64,000 nucleotides of DNA, from contig NZ_NISY01000005.1 in NCBI RefSeq assembly GCF_007595705.1, forward strand, positions 62,001 to 126,000. Reading direction: 5' to 3'. Made by a program: the position numbers and the translations under genes. Below, piece after piece: positions 54,394 to 61,654 of this stretch. This stretch comes from Streptomyces sp. SAJ15 (GTDB lineage Bacteria; Actinomycetota; Actinomycetes; Streptomycetales; Streptomycetaceae). A model generated the notes under the pieces. It made no database searches. It had not been told where the DNA came from and saw nothing but the letters and a program-made list of their open reading frames with translations. Within the stretch, counting starts at the first letter, position 1. Every line of letters starts with the position of its first letter.

Positions 54394-55143
54394 TCAGCTC
54401 TCGCCCATCAGCTTCCGGACCTCGGTGATCAGCGCGACCAGCGCCTTCCGCTCAGGGACCGTGGTGTCGGGGTGCCACAGGTCCATGAGCAGGGCGGTGC
54501 GCGGACGGGAGCCGGAGTTCCACGCCTCGTGCTCGAAGGAGTAGTCGAAGAGCAGGCACTTGCCCTCCTCCCAGGTGCGCGTCTCCCCCGCGACGGTGAT
54601 CCCGCAGTCCTCCGGGATGTCCACCGCGAGGTGGAGGTTGATGCTGAAGTTCCACAGATCGCAGTGCGGGGCGATCCGGGCGCCCGGCAGCAGCGTCGAG
54701 AAGTGGCTCTCCAGCAGCGGGCACAGCTTCTCGGTGTCGACCGCGTACTCCTTCAGCACCTTGTACGCCGTCGGGGCCGTCGGCTGCGACGCCTCCACCA
54801 GGGCGCCCTTGCGGAACAGATAGAGCGCCTGCCAGTTCTGCTGCCGCGTCAGATAGTGCTCGTAGTCGGAGAACTCGCCTCGCTGCTCCGCCCAGGCCGT
54901 CTCCATCTCCTGCTTGATCGCGGCGTGGTTCGCCTCGAAGGCCCGGATGATCGGCTCCAGTTCCGGGTGGCCGTACGGGTCGTGCCAGGGCTGCTGGGAT
55001 ATCCCCGGCATGATCCACTTGGCGCCCTTCTGCAGCGGGTGCCGCTCGTTCTTCGGCTGCAGCATCCGCTCGACCCGCTCGATCGAGTCGGCGCCGTACT
55101 CCTCCTTGACCAGGGCGAAGGCGTTGTCGATCTCTGGCGTCAT
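54394..55143 (-). CDS. Aspartyl/asparaginyl beta-hydroxylase-family oxygenase
   Basis: The chosen start is ATG 55143 (MTPEIDNAFAL), with AGGAGA five bases upstream; ATG 55164 is unsupported. The 249-residue protein has the AspH fold signature: PHCD for the first iron-binding His, NLHLAVDIP, then FDYSFEHEAWN with the second His, and SRPRTALLMDLWHP with the likely 2-oxoglutarate arginine. Members hydroxylate aspartate or asparagine, including residues held on NRPS carriers (SyrP type). No clear substrate is encoded nearby. It could tailor the isonitrile peptide or act independently. Confidence 0.85.
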   Translation of the reverse strand: MTPEIDNAFALVKEEYGADSIERVERMLQPKNERHPLQKGAKWIMPGISQQPWHDPYGHPELEPIIRAFEANHAAIKQEMETAWAEQRGEFSDYEHYLTRQQNWQALYLFRKGALVEASQPTAPTAYKVLKEYAVDTEKLCPLLESHFSTLLPGARIAPHCDLWNFSINLHLAVDIPEDCGITVAGETRTWEEGKCLLFDYSFEHEAWNSGSRPRTALLMDLWHPDTTVPERKALVALITEVRKLMGES

Positions 55144-55225
55144 GTCAGTCTCCTGCCTGTTCACATGAATTCACAGCGTGCTGAGTATGTACCGGGCACC
55201 GATCGCCCGGCGGGCGGAGGGCCGC

Positions 55226-55843
55226 TCAGGCGGCCATCGCCAGCGGGTCCTCGCCGCGCTCCGCGGAGCGCAACAGGGTCGTCAGGTCCTCGCGGGCACG
55301 GGCCACGCGGGACCGCACCGTGCCGATCGGGCACCCCGCGGCGGACGCCGCCTCCGCGTAGGGCAGGCCGAGCAGCTGGGTGAGGACGAACGCCTCCCGG
55401 CGCGGGCTCTGCAGCGCGTCCAGCAGTTCCAGCAGGGCCACCCCCTCCTCGAAGCCGGGCAGCCCCGCCGGCTGCGTCCCCTCGGCGGCGGTCTGCCAGT
55501 CCGCGACGTCGGCGACCCGCGGGCGGGCCGCCGCCGAACGGTAGCGGTCCACGACCACCCGGCGGGCGATCGAGAGCAGCCAGGTGCGCGCGCTGGAGCG
55601 CCCGGCGAACCCCGGCAGGCTCTTCAGCGCCCGCAGGAAGGTCTCCTGAGTCAGGTCGTCGGCGCCGTTCACATCGCCGACGAGTCGGGTGACGAACCGC
55701 CAGACATCATCGTAGGTGGCGCGCACGAGGCGCTCCACGGCGAAGGGGCTGCCGTCCCGGGCGGCCAGCGCCCAGGCGGTCACCTCGTCGTCGTAGGGAG
55801 AGTCCGCCGGTACGGAGGGGACCGTATACGGGGCATCAAGCAT
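55226..55843 (-). CDS. ECF RNA polymerase sigma factor, SigC-like
   Basis: This 205-residue protein has sigma region 2 (DDVWRFVTRL, GADDLTQETFLRAL, RSSARTWLLSIAR) and region 4 (LTQLLGLPYAEAASAAGCP, TVRSRVARAR). It closely resembles what I recall of Mycobacterium tuberculosis SigC, including the DDLTQETFLRA and RSSARTWLL segments. SigC has been linked to copper acquisition and to the mycobacterial isonitrile lipopeptide (nrp) operon. No anti-sigma factor of a standard type is adjacent; the membrane protein encoded 241 bases upstream on the same strand is the only candidate partner. It may control the isonitrile operon (inference). Confidence 0.9.
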   Translation of the reverse strand: MLDAPYTVPSVPADSPYDDEVTAWALAARDGSPFAVERLVRATYDDVWRFVTRLVGDVNGADDLTQETFLRALKSLPGFAGRSSARTWLLSIARRVVVDRYRSAAARPRVADVADWQTAAEGTQPAGLPGFEEGVALLELLDALQSPRREAFVLTQLLGLPYAEAASAAGCPIGTVRSRVARAREDLTTLLRSAERGEDPLAMAA

Positions 55844-56084
55844 GACAAATCGTCCTTCGGTGCCGCGGGTCGGCGTCAGCGGGCACGACCCGGCTGGGGA
55901 AGGTGGGTGCTCCGCGAGGCCCCCTGCCCGCGCCGGGCAGGCAGGACGAAGTCGGCCGCGAAGTCAGCCACGCAACGAACACCCGGCGCGCGCGGACCGC
56001 CGGTGACGGCGGCAGGCGGATACGCCGGTACTCCGCGCGTCGACGGCGCCGCGCGGTGCGGCACGGGTCAGGTCGACGGGCGGT

Positions 56085-56771
56085 TCAGCAGAAGGCGACG
56101 AAGGCGGGCGGTCCCCGACGGGAGAGGGCGTGCTGCAGGAGCGCCCCGCGCAGTCGACGCACCGGGCGCGCCCCCATGGCGAAGGCGCGGAAGCGACGGC
56201 TGGGCGCCCCGGCCACCGCCAGCAGGACGAGGCGAAGGGGGACGAAGACGGCCGCGAACAGACAGCGGCCGAGCCGGAAGGCCGCGGCCTCGCCGCGCCA
56301 CAGCCACAGTCCGCACACCAGCGCGGCCAGGGCGTGGAGCAGCAGCATGCCGACGGCGCAGTGGCACTGGCACAGCGCCGAGATGCCGAAGGCGTCCGAT
56401 GGAATGCCGGTGGTGGCGTGGCCGTGGTGCGCGCCGTGCGCAGCCTGGCCGTGCGTCGCCTGGGCGGCCTGGAGGTGGTGGTGGGCCTGGGCTGGGACCG
56501 GAGCGCCGGTCTCCTCCTCCGGCTGGAGCAGTCGGAAGAGGAAGTGCAGCCCCATCTGGGCGGCCACCGTGGCACCCGTCACCATGAGCGCGCCGCGCTC
56601 GCGGCCGGCCAGCCACCAGGCGGCGACAACCGTGACGAGGAAAGCGCTTGCCAACGAGAACCAGGACACGGAGGCGCCGGAGGCGAGGACATGGCCCAGG
56701 GCGGCGGTCAGCGTGCACACGGCCGCGAAGATCGCGGCACGCATGGCGCGGAGCGCCGTCCTCATGGTCAT
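56085..56771 (-). CDS. Membrane protein with His-rich loop and CQCHC motif, function unknown
   Basis: From ATG 56771 (MTMRTALRAMRA) this is a 228-residue protein with about five hydrophobic helices. A loop between helices 3 and 4 is rich in histidine (HHHLQAAQATHGQAAHGAHHGH) and is followed by CQCHC at the next membrane entry, a set of residues suited to soft-metal binding. I do not recognise a named family. It lies upstream of the SigC-like sigma gene on the same strand and may be a copper sensor controlling it, or a copper transporter. The start is uncertain because no strong ribosome site is visible. Confidence 0.75.
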   Translation of the reverse strand: MTMRTALRAMRAAIFAAVCTLTAALGHVLASGASVSWFSLASAFLVTVVAAWWLAGRERGALMVTGATVAAQMGLHFLFRLLQPEEETGAPVPAQAHHHLQAAQATHGQAAHGAHHGHATTGIPSDAFGISALCQCHCAVGMLLLHALAALVCGLWLWRGEAAAFRLGRCLFAAVFVPLRLVLLAVAGAPSRRFRAFAMGARPVRRLRGALLQHALSRRGPPAFVAFC

Positions 56772-57135
56772 GGCACCATCGTGCCAGCCTCGCTCTTGAG
56801 AGGGGAGACCCGGCCATTGTTCGTGCCGGCACGGCGCTCTTTGGGCCAACAGGGCATAGAGAAGGCACAGATTGGGTAGCCTGAAATTTTTCTGTCGGGA
56901 CGCCATCGAGGCACCATCGCGGCACCCCGTCACTTCCGTGACGCTGGCCACATCACCGACCACCGGATTCCCGGCGACTCAGGCACCCCACCCGTCATGG
57001 GACAAAAGTGTCCCGAATGGAAGTTGCCGACGGTACGTGCTTGGACCAGCTTTCCCATCCAGCGGGGAAACGCAGCCGGCCCCGGCTTGTCGCGCGACGA
57101 CGGCTCGGCTGCACGGCGACGTAGGAGGAGCGGCC
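56772..57135. other. Intergenic region without evident gene
   Basis: These 364 bases separate the divergent membrane-protein and LuxR-type regulator genes. There is an AT-rich patch near 56883-56893 (GAAATTTTTC) and AGGAGG just before the regulator start at 57136. No other structure is evident. Confidence 0.5.
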
Positions 57136-57810
57136 TTGATAAGGATCCTCTTGTGCGGACACAACCTGCTGATCCGCAGCGGTCTGCGAAAGATTCTGGA
57201 AGACGAGCCGGACATCACGGTCATCGCCGAGGTGGACGGCGCGGCCGAGGCCGTGGAGGTCGCCCAGCGGCTCGGTCCCGACGTCGTCTTCGCCGAACTC
57301 GACCCGCCGCACGTCGACGGCCTCCAGCTGGCCCGGCTGCTGACCCGCGCCACCACGGCGGACCCGGTCGGGGTCGTCTTCATCGCGCAGACCTTCGACT
57401 CCGCCCAGGCGCTGCGCGGTCTGTTGGCCGGTGCCCGCGCGTTTTTGGCCAAGAGCGATCCGCCCTGGCAGCTGGTGGCCGCGGCCCGCACGGTCGCGGC
57501 CGGCTACGCCGTACTGCCGCCGGGCGTGGTGGCCAGCCTGGAACCGTGGGCGATCCTGTGCACGGTGGACGCGCCCACCAGGTCGGACCGGTTCGGCGAC
57601 CTGACGGCCCGTGAGTTCGAGGTGCTGCGGCTGATGGCCGCCGGGCTGTCCAACGGGGAGATCGCCCGCTGTCTCTCGCTCGGCGAGGCCACCGTGAAGT
57701 CCCATGTCTCCCGGCTGCTGGCCAAACTGGGTCTGCGCAACCGCTCTCAGGCGGTGGCCAAGGCCTACGGCGCCGGGCTGATCAGCGTGCCGCCACGAGC
57801 CGCGCGGTGA
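57136..57810 (+). CDS. LuxR-type regulator with degenerate receiver domain
   Basis: Translation probably begins at TTG 57136, seven bases after AGGAGGAG; the open frame extends upstream without homology. The 224-residue protein has the layout of a NarL/FixJ response regulator. The receiver acidic pair is replaced (ILLCGHNLLIRSG, where two acidic residues are expected) and the phosphoacceptor aspartate is glutamate (VVFAELDPPHVDG). The output domain is intact (LTAREFEVLRLMAAGLSNGEIA, then ATVKSHVSRLLAKLG). It is therefore likely to work without phosphorylation, as several antibiotic-cluster regulators do. It lies at the edge of the fluorometabolite region; regulators of this class occur in the Streptomyces cattleya fluorinase cluster. 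Confidence 0.87.
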   Translation: MIRILLCGHNLLIRSGLRKILEDEPDITVIAEVDGAAEAVEVAQRLGPDVVFAELDPPHVDGLQLARLLTRATTADPVGVVFIAQTFDSAQALRGLLAGARAFLAKSDPPWQLVAAARTVAAGYAVLPPGVVASLEPWAILCTVDAPTRSDRFGDLTAREFEVLRLMAAGLSNGEIARCLSLGEATVKSHVSRLLAKLGLRNRSQAVAKAYGAGLISVPPRAAR

Positions 57811-57831
57811 CCGGCGCCGGGTCGCCGCCCC

Positions 57832-57849
57832 GCCCCGCGCCTTCGGGGC
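57832..57849. terminator. GC hairpin between convergent regulator and apt
   Basis: GCCCCG and CGGGGC form a six-base-pair stem with a six-base loop in the 69-base gap between two convergent genes. It is a weak candidate terminator. Confidence 0.4.
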
Positions 57850-57879
57850 ACGGCGCCGGGTCGACCGGCGCCCGGTGGG

Positions 57880-58425
57880 TCAGCGCGGTCCGGCCGTCAG
57901 GACGAAGCGGGTCTCCACTCCCGCCAGTCGGGTAAGGGCGCCGGGCAGTCCGAGGTCGAGCAGCGCGGTGAAGCCGGCCACCGTGCCGCCCGCCCGGCGG
58001 ACCAGTGCCGTCGCGGCCGCCGCCGTCCGGCCGGTGGCGAACACGTCGTCGACGACGAGCACCTGCCGCCCCCGGCTGAGGACGTCGCCGCGGATCTCCA
58101 ACCGAGTCCCGCCGGGCCCCGGTTCCCCGTCCTCGACCAGCGTCGCTCCCGGGAGCTTGCCCGCCCAGCGGATCGGGACGAAGCCGGCGCCGAGCCGGTC
58201 CGCCAGCGGGGCGCCGAGGATGAAGCCACGCGCCTCGATGCCCACCACCACGTCGACCATCCCCCAGTAGGGGTCCGCCATGGTCTCGACGAGCGTCCCG
58301 AAGAGAGCTGCGTCGGCGAGCAGCGGGGTGATGTCCCGCACGACGACACCGGCGCGCCGTCGGTCGGCGACCTCCCGGATCTTCCCGCGCAGTCTCGCCG
58401 TGACATCCATGCCGACGCCGTCCAT
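57880..58425 (-). CDS. apt: Adenine phosphoribosyltransferase
   Basis: This 181-residue protein starts at ATG 58425 behind GGGGGA. It has the APRT motifs DITPLLAD, GIEARGFILGAPLA and the PRPP-binding VLVVDDVFATGRTAAAA. It converts adenine and phosphoribosyl pyrophosphate to AMP. Streptomyces usually carry apt beside relA in a housekeeping locus, so a copy here is notable. Fluorinase makes 5'-fluoro-5'-deoxyadenosine, and the next enzyme of the pathway (FlB phosphorylase) releases free adenine. A local APRT could recycle that adenine to the nucleotide pool. The link is inferred from position. Confidence 0.92.
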   Translation of the reverse strand: MDGVGMDVTARLRGKIREVADRRRAGVVVRDITPLLADAALFGTLVETMADPYWGMVDVVVGIEARGFILGAPLADRLGAGFVPIRWAGKLPGATLVEDGEPGPGGTRLEIRGDVLSRGRQVLVVDDVFATGRTAAAATALVRRAGGTVAGFTALLDLGLPGALTRLAGVETRFVLTAGPR

Positions 58426-58788
58426 GGTGTCGTCCCCCCGGAAGTGGTGTGGTTCCCCGAGCCACAGCGGGTGGCGGGCGTGTGAGCCGGTGCCGCGGGT
58501 GCCGATCGGCGGCCGTGGAGCCGCGCGTCGATATCGGCGTGCCGACCGCTGAGGCGTTCTCGCGATTGTGCCGAAGCGGTTCGCCGCGCACCATCCCTCT
58601 GGCAGCTGATTTCCATCGTCCGCCCCCGGAGGGCAGTGGGCCGCCGCTCCGTCGGAAGGATGAGTTCTCACGGCGGAACCGACGGTGGAAAGGGTGGATA
58701 TTCGCTCCGGATTCATGGACGCCCCGCCGCCGTCACCGGTAGGAACTCCGCTGGCGGCCAATCCCCTCAACGACGGCGGAGGTGCCCG
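58426..58788. promoter_or_regulatory. Divergent intergenic region between apt and antiporter
   Basis: These 363 bases hold no evident gene. A seven-base-pair inverted repeat, CCGTCGG (58649-58655) and CCGACGG (58679-58685), lies upstream of the antiporter and could form a leader hairpin. I looked for a fluoride riboswitch and saw no convincing match. Confidence 0.4.
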
Positions 58789-60225
58789 GTGTCCTTGCGT
58801 ACCGTCGAAGTCGCGCATGTGCTGATCTCCCTCGTGCTGCTGGTGATCGTCGCGCATTGCGGCGCCTACGCGTTCAAGGTCGTGCGGCAGCCTCCGGTCA
58901 TCGGGGAAATCGTCGGCGGATTGCTCCTGGGGCCGACGGTGTTGGGCACGATCGCTCCCGACGCGCAGGAATGGTTGATTCCGAAAGACGGTCCGAGCGC
59001 CCACGCGCTGGGCGTCTTCTACCATCTGGGGCTGTTGTTGCTGGTCTATCTGACCGGCGCCGAGCTGCGTGGTCGGGCGACCGGCCCGGAGCGCCGCACC
59101 ATCGCCGCCGTGGCCGTCTCCGGCCTGGTGCTGCCGTTCGGCGCGGGGCTGGCCATCGGCCACGCCTTCACGTTGGGCGGCCTCTCCGGCGACAACGGCT
59201 CGCGCGGCACCCTGGTGCTGATCTTCGGCATGGCCATCGCCGTGACCAGCGTGCCGGTCATCTCCCGGATCATGCTCGATCTCGGCATTCTGGGAACCGC
59301 TTTCTCCCGCGTGGTGTTGGCGGTGGCGGTGCTGGAGGACGTCGTGCTCTATGTGATTCTCGCCGTGGTGCTGGGAATCGCCCAGGCGCAGTCCGGCGAC
59401 ACCTATGGAATCGGCGGAATGATCGGCGAGGAGTCGCTGCCGTGGGCCGTGGTCTACTTCAGCGTGGCCCCGCTGGTCTTCCTGGTGCTCCTCCTCTGGC
59501 GCGGTAAGCGGGTCTTCACCGTATCGGCCTCCGCGCGCTGGAACGTCCTCGCCCGACGCAGCCCCATCGCCTTTCTTCTGGTCTTCCTGTTCGGGCTGTG
59601 CCTGGCCTGTATGAGCCTGGGCATCGACCCGATGTTCGGCGCCCTGACGGCGGGAATGTGCGGCGCCGGGGTGCGGCGCACCGCGGCCTCCCGGGAGACG
59701 CTGCAGAACGTGTCGCTCGCCTTCTTCATTCCGGTGTATTTCGCGGTCGTCGGATTGAAGCTGGATCTCGTCCGCCATTTCGACCCGTTGTTCTTCCTGT
59801 GGTTCCTCACGCTCGCCTGCGCGGTGAAGTTCAGCAGTGTGTGGCTCGGCGCTCGGCTGGCCGGCCAGAGCGCCCCCGCGGCCGGAAACCTCGCCGTGGC
59901 GATGAACGCCCGCGGCGGCCCCGGCATCATCCTGGCCTCGGTCACCTTCGGAGCGGGCATCATCAGCGAGGAGTTCTTCACCTCGCTGGTGGTGCTGTCC
60001 ATCGTGACCTCGCAGATCGCCGGGGTGTGGCTGGGCCGGACGGTCGCCCTGGAACGCCCCCTCCTGTCCCCCAGCCTGGAGGCTCCACCCCATGACGGAA
60101 GCGATGGATCCCACGGAGGCGACGGCCCCGACCGGGGCGCCGAGCCCGACGCGCCCGAGGGCCGTGGCCGCGCCGGCGACCCGGACGACGCGGCGGACAG
60201 CGCGGCGCGGGGCACGACCGCCTGA
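58789..60225 (+). CDS. Cation/proton antiporter (CPA2 family), FlH-like candidate
   Basis: GTG 58789 follows GGAGG; upstream sequence in the open frame is not conserved-looking. The 478-residue protein has about 12-13 helices with CPA2 features: RQPPVIGEIVGGLLLGPT near the start, GMAIAVTSVPVISRIMLD, AVAVLEDVVLYVI, MFGALTAGMCG and NARGGPGIILASVTFG. The final ~45 residues form a charged Gly/Asp-rich tail. It exchanges a cation (Na+ or K+) for protons across the cytoplasmic membrane. The S. cattleya fluorinase cluster is described as encoding a putative antiporter (FlH). This gene lies in the equivalent setting and may help cells cope with fluoride or with pH and ion balance, but I cannot prove orthology. 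Confidence 0.9.
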   Translation: MSLRTVEVAHVLISLVLLVIVAHCGAYAFKVVRQPPVIGEIVGGLLLGPTVLGTIAPDAQEWLIPKDGPSAHALGVFYHLGLLLLVYLTGAELRGRATGPERRTIAAVAVSGLVLPFGAGLAIGHAFTLGGLSGDNGSRGTLVLIFGMAIAVTSVPVISRIMLDLGILGTAFSRVVLAVAVLEDVVLYVILAVVLGIAQAQSGDTYGIGGMIGEESLPWAVVYFSVAPLVFLVLLLWRGKRVFTVSASARWNVLARRSPIAFLLVFLFGLCLACMSLGIDPMFGALTAGMCGAGVRRTAASRETLQNVSLAFFIPVYFAVVGLKLDLVRHFDPLFFLWFLTLACAVKFSSVWLGARLAGQSAPAAGNLAVAMNARGGPGIILASVTFGAGIISEEFFTSLVVLSIVTSQIAGVWLGRTVALERPLLSPSLEAPPHDGSDGSHGGDGPDRGAEPDAPEGRGRAGDPDDAADSAARGTTA

Positions 60226-60916
60226 CGTTCCGCGTCCGGTGATCCGCGTGGCGGTGATGGCCGGCAACGTCTTCTACCGCGCCGGGCTGGCGCACGTCCT
60301 CTCCGCCGAGGCCGCCTTCGAGATCGTCGCGGAGTGGTCGACGGTCTCCGAGGCGCGGGCGCGGCTCGGCCGCCGGCGGCCCGATGTCGTCCTGGTCGGG
60401 GTGGACACACCGACCGCGGCGCACATCGCCGATCTGACGCACCTGCGAGCGGCCGCGCCGTACGCGTGTCTGGTGGCGCTGTTGGCGCAGGACGACCCGC
60501 AGGCGGTCAGGCGCGTGCTGGCCGCCGGTGCCAGGGCGGCCATCCCCCAGTGCACCACCCCGGAGGAGCTGGGCGGCACCATCCGCGGGGTGGTGCGCGG
60601 CCGGGACCGGGTGGTGCTCTCCGTCTCCCAGCGCACCCTGGCCGGACTGCGGGCCCCGCGGCCGACCGTGCTCACCCACCGCGAACTGGAGATCGTCGTG
60701 CTGGTCGCCCGGGGGCTGCGCAACTCCCAGATCGCCGACGAGCTGGTGATCACCGAGGGCACGGTGAAGCGACATCTGTCCAATGTCTACGCGAAGCTGG
60801 ACGCGGCCTGCCGCACCGAGGCGGTGCGCAAGGCGATGGAGCGCGGCATGGTCCCCCCGCTGCCGGCGGCGGAACCGGCCGCCGGCTATGAGACGGGGTA
60901 CGGCGCGGTCGGATAG
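60092..60916 (+). CDS. LuxR-type regulator with degenerate receiver, overlapping the antiporter gene
   Basis: ATG 60092 has GGAGG nine bases upstream and gives 274 residues, overlapping the antiporter end by 134 bases. GTG 60239, after the antiporter stop, is an alternative start that lacks a ribosome site. The receiver lacks its acidic pair (VAVMAGNVFYRAG) and has glycine in place of the phosphoacceptor Asp (VVLVGVDTP). The LuxR helix-turn-helix is complete (LTHRELEIVVLVARGLRNSQIA, TVKRHLSNVYAKL). The N-terminal ~50 residues are a Pro/Ala/Arg-rich leader. It is probably co-transcribed with the antiporter and acts as a phosphorylation-independent regulator of the fluorometabolite genes. Confidence 0.85.
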   Translation: MTEAMDPTEATAPTGAPSPTRPRAVAAPATRTTRRTARRGARPPDVPRPVIRVAVMAGNVFYRAGLAHVLSAEAAFEIVAEWSTVSEARARLGRRRPDVVLVGVDTPTAAHIADLTHLRAAAPYACLVALLAQDDPQAVRRVLAAGARAAIPQCTTPEELGGTIRGVVRGRDRVVLSVSQRTLAGLRAPRPTVLTHRELEIVVLVARGLRNSQIADELVITEGTVKRHLSNVYAKLDAACRTEAVRKAMERGMVPPLPAAEPAAGYETGYGAVG

Positions 60917-60960
60917 ACCGGTCCGCAGAAGCCGGCCGGGGGTGGCAACCGGGGCCAGCC

Positions 60961-60990
60961 GGGGCCGGCGTGCCGGCTCGGCACGGCCCC
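60961..60990. terminator. Bulged GC hairpin between convergent genes
   Basis: GGGGCC, a three-base bulge, then GTGCC pair with GGCAC and GGCCCC around a five-base loop, in the gap between the convergent LuxR and XRE genes. This is an 11-base-pair stem, a good candidate bidirectional terminator. Confidence 0.55.
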
Positions 60991-61002
60991 TGGTCGGCCG
61001 GG

Positions 61003-61572
61003 CTACGAGGCGGCCGGGTAGGTCATCACGATCACCGCGTCCACGTCGTCCTCGGCCGCCTCGTAGAAGTGCGGCACGTCGGCGGCGAAGAAGACGAAGT
61101 CGCCGCTGCCCAGCACCACCGGGCGCTCCACCGGCCCGAGCCGCAGCACGCCCCCCAGCACCAGGATCCGCTCCATGGTGCCCCGGCTGTGCGGCGGGCT
61201 GTCGATCCGCCGTCCGGCCTGCGCGATGCGCAGCCGCCAGATCTCGCTCAGCCCACCGGCGCCCACCCGGTCCAGCAGCTCCTGCTTGCTCACCTCGGGG
61301 GCGCCGGTGCCGCGGCGCAGCACCGGGGACTGCGGGGTCGGGTCGACCAGCAAGTCCCCCAGCGGCAGGCGCAGCGCCACGGCGACGGCGGAGACGGTCT
61401 CGATGGTGGGGTTGCCCCGCCCGGACTCGATCAGCGAGAGGGTGGCCCGGCTCACCCCGGACAGCCGTGCCAGCTCCGCCACCGACAGACCGCGGAACTC
61501 GCGCAGCCGACGCACCTGGGCGCCGACGGTGACCCCTACGCCGCTCGCCGCGTCCGTCGCCTGTCTGTCCAT
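61003..61572 (-). CDS. XRE-family regulator with C-terminal cupin
   Basis: This 189-residue protein has an N-terminal XRE helix-turn-helix (residues ~17-72: RLREFRGLSVAELARLSGVS, RATLSLIESGRGNPTIETV). Its C-terminal cupin beta-barrel (residues ~110-185) contains GTMERILVLGGVLRLG and GDFVFFAADVPHFYEA. This architecture is common for regulators that sense a small metabolite through the cupin. It is the last gene of the minus-strand run of fluorinase, transaldolase and regulator (82 bases after the transaldolase stop), so it may be a feedback or effector-responsive regulator of that operon. Confidence 0.9.
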   Translation of the reverse strand: MDRQATDAASGVGVTVGAQVRRLREFRGLSVAELARLSGVSRATLSLIESGRGNPTIETVSAVAVALRLPLGDLLVDPTPQSPVLRRGTGAPEVSKQELLDRVGAGGLSEIWRLRIAQAGRRIDSPPHSRGTMERILVLGGVLRLGPVERPVVLGSGDFVFFAADVPHFYEAAEDDVDAVIVMTYPAAS

Positions 61573-61654
61573 GCCGGCTCCTGTATTCGTACGGAGTAGT
61601 CAACCTATCCCGCCCGGCGCGGGGACCGGCATATGCCTCACGGAGCCTGGGAGT

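Noticed and set aside
58426..58788. Possible fluoride riboswitch upstream of the antiporter
   Set aside because: The conserved riboswitch elements I know (GGCGAUG near the 5' side and a CUGAUGGCCUCUAC-like 3' side) are not recognisable. Only a seven-base-pair inverted repeat is present.
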